DNA of 64,000 nt from Grammothele lineata. Taxonomy: Eukaryota; Basidiomycota; Agaricomycetes; Polyporales; Polyporaceae. The translations under genes and the position numbers were made by a program. Below the pieces are notes generated by a model that worked only from the letters and a program-made list of their open reading frames with translations, searched no databases and was not told where the DNA came from. This document shows, one piece after another, positions 10,665-22,200 of this stretch. Where the stretch lies: the NCBI GenBank assembly GCA_002150815.3, contig NDFF03000092.1, forward strand, positions 62,001 through 126,000, in the 5' to 3' direction. The stretch's first letter is position 1. Each line of letters opens with the position of its first letter.

Positions 10665-13600
10665 TCGCGCATCCGCCGCGAGCAGCCTGCCTGGCGGTGG
10701 CAAGTAAAGGCCCCGCCGGACTGGCGAGCTTCTCTTTCCCCTTCCTTGCCCTGCCGTTGGCTGGCGGGCCCACGGCCAGGGAGCCTTCTGCGAACACTCT
10801 TCGAATCCGTCCCCGCCCTCACTTACCCGAACCTAGAGGCTACTGCTACCGAAGAGCGTTCGCTTCGCGCCGCTGCAGCTCGTTCGCTGCCCAGTCAACA
10901 TCGACCTCCACTCACAGCGCAGGGCTTCGCGTTCTCATCGCCTATGAAAGAAGGACGAGGCAATTCAAGTACGCGTACGTACAGTGCATATACAGTAGGT
11001 ACCTCTGCGCGCTCTCCCGCCACCGTGACCGCCGGGCAATGGCAGCGCCCTTGCCCCTTGCGTAAGTGCATACATAGTGATAGCACTATGATAGCGCTGC
11101 TGCGAACCTGGAAGCCGAGGCTGCCCGGGAGGGCTCGACGGGCGATGACGGCACGCGCGGAGGCGATAAGCGTACGGAACGTCGCCTGCGGCGTCGCCGC
11201 ACGTCGCAATAGAGCTCGGAGCTCGCGCGCGGGAGCGGGGGCGGATCTCACGCGGGCCCTGGACGTCGACAGTGAGGGAGGCCGTCTCCCAGATCTCGCT
11301 CGCTCCTGAGCCTGAGTCTCAGGCTGGAGGAGGCAGTTGGATGTGCTTACTTGGGGAGTACCGTGGGCCTGATGAGACGGTGACGTCCGACGTGGACGTG
11401 AACGTGGACGTGGATGGACACGGCGGGCACGGCTCCCGACGTCGCCTCCTCACGCACACGCACACGCAATATGATGGGTGGAAAGATCACTTTGGATCTT
11501 GGTGACTGGGGAGCTCGTTGTATACTATGTATGTGAGCCCGTCCGCGGCGCGCGGCGCAGCACCCTCGAGGCAGGGTCCTAATGGTTACGCAGACTGAGA
11601 GAGAGTCCCTCGCACCCGGCGCGATCCCACAGCGCGGGCGTGAGTGCGATCGCTGTTGCGCCAAGACCCTCGTGGCGTTAGACTGTGGGTGCGCGTGGAT
11701 CGCGTTGGGGCGCCGCGGCCCGCCCGCGCAGCATCCACCATGATCGATCCTGCCTCCCTTCATCCGACTCCCGAGACTCGAGTGCGAGTAAGTACTAGTA
11801 AGTGCTTCCGCAGGTGCTGGTGTGCGTGCGACGGCGACGGCGGGTGCAGGCCGCCGCCTCGCGCGTGTGCGACGAGTCGCGGACGACGACGACAGGAGCG
11901 ACCAGGGACGGTCCCGGGCCATCATTACGTCGTCTGTCGCCGCCACGCGGTCGCGGATGGGGACGGAAATGAGGCGTGCGCAGGGTCGCGCGCGCGAGGC
12001 GCGAGGCGGGGGGCGTGGCGCGGCCGGGAGCGGAAAATTGGAGGGGGATATTCCTTCTGCGGCTTTGCGACGCGACATGGGGGACGGACGGACGTCATGT
12101 ATCATGAATTCGAAAATTCACCTTCATCGACGTTCGGCCGGGTCTCGGGACGAGCTTCCGTCACGGGGCGCAGGAGAGCTTGAGCCTTGTGGTGGTGCGC
12201 GAGCTCCGCGCAGCGTCGAAGGGCCGTCGAGCGTCGAGCGAAGCGAAGCCACACGGAGGGACTCGTCCTGCCGCGCTCGTCGAAGCCCGAGCGAGCTGTG
12301 GCGCGGCGCGCTGCCCAGAACGGGAAGGAGCCTCGGCGAAGCTCGTAGTTAGCAATCAAGCATATAGGCAGCCGTCGTCACGTCGGATATGTACTGGTGC
12401 GTGCGCTCTGCCAGACGGCCGCTGCCCTGCAGCTTCAGGTGCAGACGCGGGGGTGACGCGATGGGAAGATTTACAGCTGACGTACAACAGCGTCCAACGC
12501 TTACGCTCGCACGCGCGGGCGGGCGCTACGATCGCGACGGTGCGAGACTTGGCCCTGGCTGGGGCTGGGGCCGTACGCGACGGGGGCATGTGCGCCCGCG
12601 GTGGGTGCGCGCGTCGGGTGTCGAATCACGTCCGCCCGACATCCAAAAAATCAAAGCAACAGCCCACCTTGCTCCCCACCCACGTATGTACCCCTCGCGA
12701 GATATTCGCAAAAGGCTGGAGCACGAGGAGCGGTACGTATAGTGCCGTCGGCCGGGATGTGCGACGCGACGCGACCGACGCGCGCGCGCAGCTGGGATCA
12801 GTTACAGGCCAGGCTGTCGAACAGCGGCAGGTGGTGGAAGCGTACAGTGGCGCGCGAGAGATGGAGGGCGAAATTGAATGGCAGGGCTGGCAGGGTGCAC
12901 GGGCGATCGGCGAGGTGCGATCGGAGAGAGACGAGGCGGATCTTCGCGAGAGGGGCTGCCATTGAGCGCGGCGATTCCCGGGGCAAAGGAAAGGTTCGTG
13001 GGCAACCCGTCACTGGCTGCGACGAAGGTTGTGGCAGCTCTCGCGCAGCCTCTCTCTCTCGTCTCCTCCAACCTAGCTTGTCTTCCAAACGTCTCCCCTC
13101 TCCGCCGCGGCGACATACGAACGCAGCGGTGCGGCCCAGTCCACTGCCCGGACCGAGCGCGGACATACGGCGGCCCTTCCATTCGCGCCGCCCAACGGTC
13201 GCGAGCAGCAGCTGCTCGGCGGGAGATCGCGCGTGGCTGGGTCTATAGGCAGCGACGGATTTACGGATGGCTCGCTGCCATGTGCGGCGCGGACTGCGCC
13301 TGGTGCCCCGCTCGCACTGGGCTCAGGGCCGCCGCAGATCGCGCGTACGTGGACGTCAATATTGGCCGGGGCCTGGCCAGGCGGGGGAGTGAGCGAGCGT
13401 GAGTGCGCGAATGCGCGGGTACGTGCGTGCGTCAGAGGGGTGTCTGTCGTTCAGGTTGCGTGGAATTGACTGGAATCGAGTGAGAGGCAGGGTCGAGATG
13501 CTTGCTTCCGAGATTGATCAGGACGGAGCAAGCTCAGGCTCCGCGCGCCGATTGCATTTGCCTCTCCGCCTGGGAGGGCGATGCGCTGGCCCGATCTGCT

Positions 13601-14024
13601 CGCGTCGTGGTGTGCCCAGTGGCAGCGAGAGGCTCGCGATTGGCGGGCAGACATCCGGACGCGCGGCGCCCAGAGTCCGAGGAGGGGAGGGCCCGGCGGA
13701 CGAGTCGCTGAGTGTGGAACCGGAGGGCGGCCGCGGGCCCCCAGAGCAAGGCATGGCCTTCCGTGATAGCGATGCGAGCGAATCCGAGCTTCGAAGCGTC
13801 AGCCGAACCCGAAGCGAGCGAGTGTCCCGGGCCTCGCGCGGGCGCCTCGGAACCCTCACAGAGCGAGACGCAGCTTCGCGAGCTTTCGTCCCCGCCGCGG
13901 CCGCGGCCCCTTCCGTCCCGTGCGCACGCCCTCCGTCGTTTGGGCACACGCGAGCCACCGTTTCGTCTCCGCCGTTCCTTGATCCAACTTTCCGTTCGCA
14001 CTCGCGCGACCGCCTTCGCTCGCC

Positions 14025-14031
14025 TATAAAT
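14025..14031 (+). promoter_or_regulatory. TATA box of the 148-aa protein gene
   Basis: TATAAAT at 14025-14031 lies 157 bp before the ATG at 14188 and is followed by a strong pyrimidine-rich tract at about 14045-14115, the usual arrangement of a fungal core promoter and start site. It argues against extending the reading frame upstream of 14188. Confidence 0.6.
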
Positions 14032-14187
14032 GTGCCCGCGCGAACCTCTCCTCCTCCACTCCTCCTCGGACCCACCCCGCCTCGCCTTCGCCCCTTCCCT
14101 CGCGCTACATCAGCGTCCACTCGCCCTCGCGCTTACACATCCTCTACGCCTACTGCCTACGCGCGCGCTCCTGTACCTCCGTTCAAA

Positions 14188-14800
14188 ATGCTCCCGACGT
14201 TCTACTCCTGGTCGATCGAGCACATCAAGAGCGTCTTCGAGGCAAAGTCCGAGAACGACTGCCTCAGAGCGCTCGACAACACCTTCTCGGACCGGCTCGA
14301 GTTCACCTTCAACGGCTCGCCCTTACCCCGCGTCGGCCTCCAGAAGCTCGTCCTGAGCATGGTCCAGAGCTCCAACTTCTGCCTCAACGTCGACTGGCTC
14401 AACGCCGTCGAGGTCCCGCGCGACAGCGCGAACAGGGTGAGCTTGAATCGTGACATCATTCTCGCCGCCCGCGCGCTGACGTCCTGTGTCCGCGCGCTCG
14501 CCGAACGCGTTACCCCTTGCAGAATGGCATGCTCGGAGGCTACTACGTCATCCGTAACGTGAAGAAGCCCATGCCGGGCTCGTCCAAGCTCGCGCTCTTC
14601 GAGCGGCACAAATCCGTGAACGTCGAGTGAGTACTGCCGCCCGCGCCCGCGGTCCGCCCCAGTCTCGAGTGAAGGTTCATTGGCTAACGCGCGCGCCCCG
14701 GTGTAGGATCGAGTCCGAGTCTCAAGATCCGACGGTGGACAGCCGCCGCATCGTAAAACTGGCCATCGTGGCCACGGACGTGCCCCAGCCCTCGTCATGA
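14188..14800 (+). CDS. Small conserved-looking protein, possible NTF2-like fold, 3 exons, 148 aa
   Basis: Exons 14188-14436, 14523-14626 and 14707-14800 (introns 86 and 80 bp, GT-AG); the frame closes with TGA. I do not recognise a named family. The order of features (an N-terminal helix with FYSWSIEHIKSVFEA, a central FNG motif, then GGYYVIRNVKKPMPGS, a Val-rich strand and RRIVKLAIVA near the C-terminus) resembles a small alpha+beta NTF2-like fold, but this is inference. There is no signal peptide or membrane segment. The good splice consensus, TATA box and pyrimidine tract support a real expressed gene. It stands alone between two gene-poor stretches of 4.6 and 8.7 kb. The frame is open upstream, but the start was chosen from the promoter layout. 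Confidence 0.75.
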
Positions 14801-15203
14801 AAGCCAGAAGGACGGACGGACGGCTCGAATTAACGAAAGAACGCAACGCATCTCCGACGCACCGGATCCATTACAACCCACCGCCCTCCGCCGCTCCCAT
14901 ACGTCCCGCCTTCATCCCCGCACCTCCACCGCACAGGCTCCGCCGCACCGCTCGCCCTTCCCTACCATGGCTCCCCCCCATCCACCACCCTCCGCTCTGA
15001 CGCCCATACGACTCGACTCAGACCGCATACTTATCACCTCCATTATCGCATAGACGCTCTAACGTACCCATCGCATTACTCTCTCGCCAGCATCGTCCCG
15101 CAGCATACGGCACCCAGTTATAGACGCATCATCGCATATTCCTCGCTTTTTCTCCGCGTTCGCTCTCCCTCTCTCCCGCTGTTATTACTCGCATCTGTTG
15201 GCG

Positions 15204-15233
15204 CGCCCGTACGTACGTACGTACGCACGGGCG
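15204..15233. repeat. Inverted repeat around a TACG run
   Basis: CGCCCGT (15204-15210) and ACGGGCG (15227-15233) are exact reverse complements, flanking 16 nt that is itself a mostly self-complementary CGTA run. It could form a cruciform or hairpin. Confidence 0.75.
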
Positions 15234-15670
15234 TGCGCGATCCGCTGTCGGCTGCACTCGCATTGTTCGTGGCATCATCGTTATATGACATGCAATCGCA
15301 ATCGGTTTCCAGGCATCTCTCTCGCACGCACGGCCGCACGGCCCACTGCGCGCGCGCCTCTCCGCCGAGTGTTTCGGACACAAGTTCACAGCGAATGCTC
15401 GTTCGCGACGCCCGGTCCGCCCCTCGGACGGGTCGACCGCAAACGGCGCAACGTTGACATCAGCCCTCGCTGCCAGGCCTGATCAGGCTCGCGCTCGCGC
15501 ACTGTTGACCCGGGTGGTGGGTTGCCACCTCCGCTCCATGATCTTATCCACCCATCCACCCACCCACTGATCCACCCTGAGCAGGCTCGGGTGCTTCTTC
15601 TCCTTCTCCATGCGAGACGTCGCGAACGTCGCGAAGCGGGAGGAGTCTCTCCTTCCTGTTTTTGGTTCTT

Positions 15671-15700
15671 TTTCTGTGTTTCTGTTTCTGTTTCTGTTTC
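15671..15700. repeat. TTTCTG hexamer repeat
   Basis: Four perfect TTTCTG units plus a partial one, with one TG interruption after the first. Pyrimidine-rich on the + strand, in an otherwise GC-rich stretch. Confidence 0.75.
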
Positions 15701-15755
15701 GCCGGCGCTGCGAGCTGCGATCCCTGACCACTCGTGACGTGCGCCCCACCCACAG

Positions 15756-15790
15756 GTGCCAGTGCCCATGCCAGTGCCCGTGCCAGTGCG
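15756..15790. repeat. 12-bp repeat, about three copies
   Basis: GTGCCAGTGCCC, then the same unit with a first-base change to A, then a partial third copy. Spacer DNA; no function seen. Confidence 0.75.
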
Positions 15791-16204
15791 ACGGAACCTG
15801 GCGGCGACTTCCGAGCCTCCGAACGTGAACCTCCGAGTCCGAGGACATGTCATACGCATGCGCGTGCGCATGCGTTGAATGTCGCGCGAGCCCCCGGGAC
15901 CTTCTCTTTCGAAAGGACCTGCCATGCCCAGTGCGGGGGAGGCCTTCCTCGCGAGGGCTTCCCATCCCCAGTCCCCAGATTCGCCAGGTCTGTCTCGGCC
16001 CCTCTCCCTCCCTCCTCTCTCCCAATGCAGTCCCCACATCGCACGCGCGCGCGGGGGTACGAGTGCGGGTGCAGACGTCACGGCTCTACGACCTTCTTCT
16101 GATAGGACACCCGCTCTCTTCTCGAGCCTGACATATCTCTATCAAGACGCCTTCGGCTCGCAAGTACTGTGCCCCACTGGCACCAGCCCCGGAGGGTTCC
16201 TCCG

Positions 16205-16225
16205 TATGTCATATGTCATATGTCC
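16205..16225. repeat. TATGTCA heptamer, three copies
   Basis: Two perfect and one near-perfect head-to-tail copies in an AT-richer spot. No function seen. Confidence 0.75.
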
Positions 16226-16593
16226 AAAACATATGGGTATATACGTACCGGGGCGCACGCTGACCCCACTTGAAGCTTGCCGCGAACCGTCCCTGCCGTC
16301 ACCACCACCATCATCAAGAATCGTTCTCGCTTGTGCGCGCGCGCGTGTGTGCGTGCAGTCAAAGAGCCTCGCACACCCATGCACCTGCACATGCAGCTCG
16401 TTCAAACCTCCCAAGTCAGGGCGCGGCGCGCGTAATTGGGATGAGACGTAGACGCAGACGCGAAGCATAATTCGCGCTCGCGCGCAGCTCCTCGCTCGGA
16501 CAGGCTGCAGACGGATCGCGCGCACGATCTCCTGCGAAACGTTTCCGCCCGAGCGGAGGCGCGCGCGCGAGGGCCCAAAGAAGCTCCTGCTCC

Positions 16594-16617
16594 TGCCAGG
16601 GTGCCAGGGTGCCAGGG
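16594..16617. repeat. TGCCAGGG octamer, three copies
   Basis: Three perfect head-to-tail copies. No function seen. Confidence 0.8.
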
Positions 16618-19200
16618 CCTTTGTGGCGTCTGTGGGGCCGGGGCACATGCTCGTCCGCTCCCTCAGGCTGCGCTCGAAGTGACACACTCACATACATAGC
16701 GAGTCGGTCACTGACAGGTCATGGGTCTGCGCGGGGCCCGGGGCGCGTCGAGGCTCGAGGAAGGGGCATACAAAGAGCTCTGTCTTTCATGAGAAGCTGG
16801 TTGTGCGGGCTTGCAAAGTTGAATTGCGACGCGGCATCCCCAGCCCTCGCGCTCGGAGTGTGCGGGAAATTCGCGGCTGCCCGAGCCTTTGAATCTGATC
16901 AGACGGCGACAACTGGCCATGGCCCATGACAGTTGCCAACTCCCGGACGCTGTCTCCATTGGTATCTGCGCCTCGGACGATAGAGAGCCTGTCCTCGTGC
17001 CCTTGTTTACAATCTCCCAGACGGCGCCGCGCGATCCGCTTTCTGGCGGAAACGTCGCTATGTCGCCCAGCCCTAAGTTCCAGTATGTTCGAGCAGCATC
17101 ACCATGTACAGTAACACCCTCGCCCTTACTTGAGACTTGAGTACTGCACGCGTGCTGCCGCGTACGCCCGCGAGAGCTTCTTTCCGCACATGCCTCCCGC
17201 GCTGGTATGTCGCGCCTCCCATTTTCGCTCTGCTATTTTCTCGGCGGCGCACGCGCGCCCGCGAACCGTCCGGCTCGGCTGCGCCTGATAGATCGGTATC
17301 AATAGCATGCAGGAGCACTTACGACCGCCCTAAGTACTTACATAGCGAGCTTCGCTCGCTTGTCCCTTTTCCTCCGAAGTCTCGCCTGCCTTAGCCCTCG
17401 GTGCGCTGGGACGCGCCCTCAATATTCCAATGCCCATCGCGGGATCGGGCAAGGGCGGCCCAGCACACCCGGGGCGCGTTCGGAGGCTTCCCACGCGCCT
17501 GTGCCCCCGAACCCCTCGCGTCCGCGTTGCAGATCATTGTTCCCGACGTTCGTGCGCGATAGGTCTCAGCGGAGGCAACGGGGGAGAGGGGGGACGTTTA
17601 GGCTACGAGTGCAAGCGGGGGCGTGTCGCGACGTTGCGTGGACACGAGGACGACGTTCGCGATTCCAAGTAGTCTCTTTGTCTGTGTCAAGGTCGTCATC
17701 CAAAGTATGACCAGCGCGCACGCGGGTCCTCGGTCGCGCTCGGACTGGCCAGGATAGTAATAGCAATACAGTGGCCCCTGTCCCGAGAAGGCGGGCGTGG
17801 AAGCCGCGCCGCCTCGCGGGGTCTGATAGACTCGCCAACCTTCATTATAATTTATGGTTATACTTAGCCGATCGAGCCCGCCACACGATGGATCACGGCG
17901 GGCCAGGCCAGACCCCACGACACGGACGCGGACGCTCGCCGCCCCAGGAGGCAGGTACGCGCCTTGCGCTCGGGCCCGGGCCCTGTTGCTACAGTGATCG
18001 AGCGGACACGAGCTCGGGCGCAGAGTGTCGCCGATCCGCGCGAGGGTGCAACTGGGGTGCGGGTTCGGATACGAGTGCGGGCGGGTGCGCGAATGTGAAT
18101 ACATACGGGGCTCGGGCTCGGGTATCGGGAGGGGGCTCTCCGAGGCCTGTTTGTCGTACGACTGCGACGCTCACAGGCTTGTCAGGGCGCGGGGTCGCGC
18201 TGCGATCCTTGCGAGCAGCCGTTCTGCTCCTCGCACCCGGACGAGCGACGCTATGTCGATTCGAGCATGCGTCTGCGTTGGCCCAGATGCGCGCGAGGTA
18301 GACAGGCAAGTCGCAGCTGCGCAAACAACGCGCGACGGGGCCGTCCTGGCGCGAGCTGGGCAGGCCTCGTCGGCGCCGCCCATGCTCGAGCTTGAGCTTG
18401 CGTGCGTCATCTGACCGCGCGTGCCCGCCTTGATAGGCCTCAACTTCGCGCGGTGACGCACTGCCCGCCTGTCTGTCTGTATGCATGAATGTCTGTTTCC
18501 GTCTCGCCCCTCTCAGAAATTGTAATCGACCCCGGGCCCTTCGAATCGACGACGCGGACACAAGCACCGCGTGGGCGTGCGCACGCCTAGGCCGGCCTCC
18601 CGCGCACGTCGACCGTCCCACGCCACGATGCCCTCGGATGCAGTATGCAGCAGCAGCAGAAGCTTCGTGGGCGCGCCCTCCGAAGCGTGGAGGAGAGTGC
18701 GAGAAGCCGCGTCTTACGACATGCCCGACTCTGTGCTCCAGGGCAGGTCTGGAGGCTGGAGGAGAGAGAGGCGCGCCGCCCTTGGCGAAAGAAGCGTTGC
18801 CCAAAGGCGGCGCGGAGGACAATCCAGACGGGCCAGAGTCTGACCCTTCCCGCTTCCCCGCGTGCATCATGGATATGTCGCGCGGACTCCGAGCTCTGAT
18901 GCAGGCGCACCCGCTTCGGGCTGCTTCCCTTGCACGCTTGATTTTTTCCCTGTTGTGTGGAAGAAGGGGGCGTCGCGTGTGGCTGCCCCTTTCGCGCACT
19001 TGCGTTCGCGAACGACGCTTGCCGTGCGGACCGCATGGGCGGATTACGTGCTACTCTCCGGCAACGCGCGGGCGTTCGGAGGGGTTACGGCAGGGTGTTA
19101 CGGGATGGAGGAGGAGGGTGGCGGCATCGCGGACTTGAAATCCATCTTTGTGGATGACGAGATGCGAGGCGGGATGCTGCACGCGAATCGCACAGGCTAC

Positions 19201-19229
19201 ACGTGTAGCGGTAGCGCTACCCTGCACGT
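19201..19229. repeat. Interrupted palindrome
   Basis: The core GGTAGCGCTACC (19210-19221) is a perfect 12 bp palindrome, flanked by ACGTG (19201-19205) and its reverse complement CACGT (19225-19229). It is shaped like a dimeric binding site but lies far from any supported gene. Confidence 0.6.
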
Positions 19230-22200
19230 CTGTATCCTGAGCTGTGAGTAACCTGTGTGCGTCGCGGCGGATGTTCAAGGGGGAAGAAGAGCAGGAAGCG
19301 GCGTAGGCTTCGCACCCCCGGGTGCGCTCCGGGAGCGCAGGCCCGACGACGTCCCAACATGCGCACACCCCGCCCCAGGCGAGGACGAGCGTGCGCACGC
19401 ACGTCCAGCGGCATTTCCCTTGGACCCTTGCACGAGTGGGCGATAAGTACCATGTATGTACGATTGAGTACCCGCCGCGGTGGAGCGCGCCCTGCGCGCA
19501 TTGCGCCGTCGTTCTGTCATTCGGGTTCGGGCTCACGACGCAGACTGCGCAGGGCGTCGGATTCGGAGGACGGGATCCCACGCCCTGCGCGTTCCCGCGC
19601 GCGAGCCGTCCCGAGCCTGCGTGGGGGGTGCGACCTTGCGAAGGCCGGTTGGGGGGGCGTGGAGGACGTGCCTGCAGGTCCCTTGAGCGTCCGCGCGCAC
19701 ACGGCGGGCGTGGGCGAGTGCGGGTGCTGCGCAGGCGGCCGCCCGGTTTCCTGCAGCATGTCGAGCGGGCAACAGCGACCTGTGGGTCGTGTCCGCGTCG
19801 CGACGAGGAAAGAAGTGGCGGGCGTGTAAAACACATGGTGGCTCTTGATGTCCCTGAGTACTTGTGAAGACGGATCTCTCGAAAGGTATGACATCGTTTG
19901 AGCCAAGAGGATTAGTTCGTAGAACAATCGATAATCGTCCGAAACCTAGAGAGACTGGTCGAGAGCTCCATTGGAACAAACGAGGGTAGCATTTGGGAGT
20001 GCGCATAGATTTCTCGAAGGTTCCACGCGGGATCCACGTACCACTCCCAAATGAGCACATGGTGGCTGATGGGAATAACCACACACCGGCGGCGGATCCG
20101 GACACGAAGCTTGGCGCGATGACACCGGTGACGCTCATTCCCGCTCCCTCATTATGGTCGCGGAGGTGACCCTAAAAGCGACGAGTATAAGCACCATGGC
20201 GCGGAAACTTACGCTGGCGTATCCATGTACCTTTCCGAACGACGCCAGGGCGGCGCTTGGGCGGGGCGGAGAGGAGCGGATCTGGAGGGCGGGCTTGCGG
20301 ACCAAGCAATCGCTGCAGCCCGTCGCTTCGCAGGTGGAAGGGCGGAAACGGCGTTAATAAAGGAGATGCCATCTTGGGAACGCCTCGTGGCCGCCCCGTG
20401 GTGGTGCAGATCGGCCTTCGCTCCGATCTGGTCTGGCCCGCCGTCTGTCGACCGCGACCGGAAGTTAAGGGCCCATCACCAATGCTGTCACTTGCCAGGC
20501 TGCAGATCGCGCCTTTGCTCGGCTGGACGCCGAGCAGCGGCGGTGGGAGTTGTGAGCCACGACAATCGCAGAATAATGTCTTGCACTGATCGTGCACTGG
20601 GCCTTGGCATGTCCTGAATTTGTTGATAGGTAGATCAAGAATGTTAGTAGGTTTTCAGACGGCGAGCACGTGCCAACCTACGACGTAGCAAGACCCACAC
20701 ATTACAGCTTCGACTGTCCGAGCCCGTAAATGGCGACGGGGAATAGCAAGGTGAATAGAACACGCACTTTCCGTCCCAGCGCCCAGCGCATCCTTCTCTC
20801 GAAGTGTGATCACTGATAACGCGGTCTATTGACATCTATTGGACCAGAGACCGTAACACGTAAACAACCACGCCCTTCGTCAAGACTAAAGCACAAGACA
20901 CTTGCCTTCATCGCGTCAACGCCAGTCGCCTCCGCCCTAATGTAGGCGTCGACGGGGACTTGAGCTGTCACCCATGGTTGAGATCCGGACGCTGTGCGGC
21001 GGATACCAGATATGTGGTTGGTCGCCGTTCGCGAGAGCCGTCCTGCTCACCACTTCATCTCCGTTACGACCACCGAATACGACGGCCGCGGACGATAGCA
21101 ATCGAGAGGCCACATCGAGCTGCATCGGTCCACCATCGGGCGGCTGCAATATCCGCCCGAAGTCGGAGGCTTGGGCTCATGGTCTGATGAACGACGGGCG
21201 GAGCGCTGTCGAGCGTGATCGATGTCTATTGGAGCGGCCAAACGGCAGCGTCCACCGGTCGTCCGCTGTCTGAAGGCCTCTCCTTGAGATATGAACGACT
21301 ATCGTGGGGGGTATTCCGATTTGTGGAAGGGCAGGTGGTCCGTTAGGTTTCACATGACGGAGACGGTGCCGCTTCATGAATCAGCCTAGGACAGTCATGA
21401 ACCTCATGTCATTGTCAGTACGGATGTTTGGGACGCGTGCTGGGACCCCGGCGTACCCACAGATGACCCTGGTACCGAGCCGTTGACCGTCGGCGGGCCA
21501 CAGTGGTCGGCCGAAGTTGCGACGTCTCCCTCGTGACTGGTCAGGTTGAACGAGGGTCATTATGAGAGAGACAACGCAAACCCTGAGCAGCTGCGATAAG
21601 TCAGACGATATACTTTCGGGAGCCGTACGAACTCACCGTTCCCATTGATAACCATTTGCTGCCGCGTGATAGTGTAGGTTGAACGCCTCTCGCCGTAAAG
21701 GGCGTTTTAGGGGAATACCTCGTTAGTTTGCTTCTGAACCACCGGTCCTGTGGTCGGTTGCACCTATCCCTGTTTTGGCATTTGAACTTAGTTCACGAAG
21801 TCTCATGAAAGGCCTTCCTGAGGTCGCAGCAACTGCCGCGAAGCGCCTAAAGTGGTTCTTGGTGCAATGAAATTGCTAGAGTCGGCACAATTTAACTGAT
21901 ACAATGTCTAGAATCAGCGATCACCACTAATTACCAGATGCTCGGCACATACAGAGTTTATTTGACGCCTTGGTCTAGACTGCTGCGAATGGCTTACGCT
22001 TGAGCGAACCTGGAGAACTTTAGAAGCAGGATTGGGCGTGCGTCACCTTGGGGTTGCGAACTGCCGCTTTGTCACTTCGACCCAGCTGCCAGAAGGCGGC
22101 AATGGATTAGAACGAATTTTCCGAACGAAGAGTGGTGTGAGCAATTAATCCGTTACCCCCAGGCATTGAGGCGAGCCTTTCTGAACCTATCGCGAGGAGT

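Larger units (their letters stand above)
9582..14024. other. GC-rich gene-poor region downstream of DBP5
   Basis: No frame here shows a family I recognise or a convincing exon chain, although chance frames up to about 260 codons occur on both strands. The stretch is very CpG-rich with many short repeats: a CGTA run at 9884-9897, a CG dinucleotide run at 10409-10424 and heptamer copies at 10644-10664. Its far end should hold the distal promoter of the gene at 14188. The DBP5 3' end lies near 9582-9750. Confidence 0.5.

Noticed and set aside
13399..14562. Long upstream extension of the 148-aa gene's frame
   Set aside because: The TATA box at 14025 and the pyrimidine-rich start region lie inside it, and the extended part is Arg/Ser/Pro-rich without motifs.
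17989..18999. 336-codon minus-strand frame in the spacer
   Set aside because: No recognisable motif, Arg/Ala/Ser-rich, and overlapped by equally long frames in other phases.
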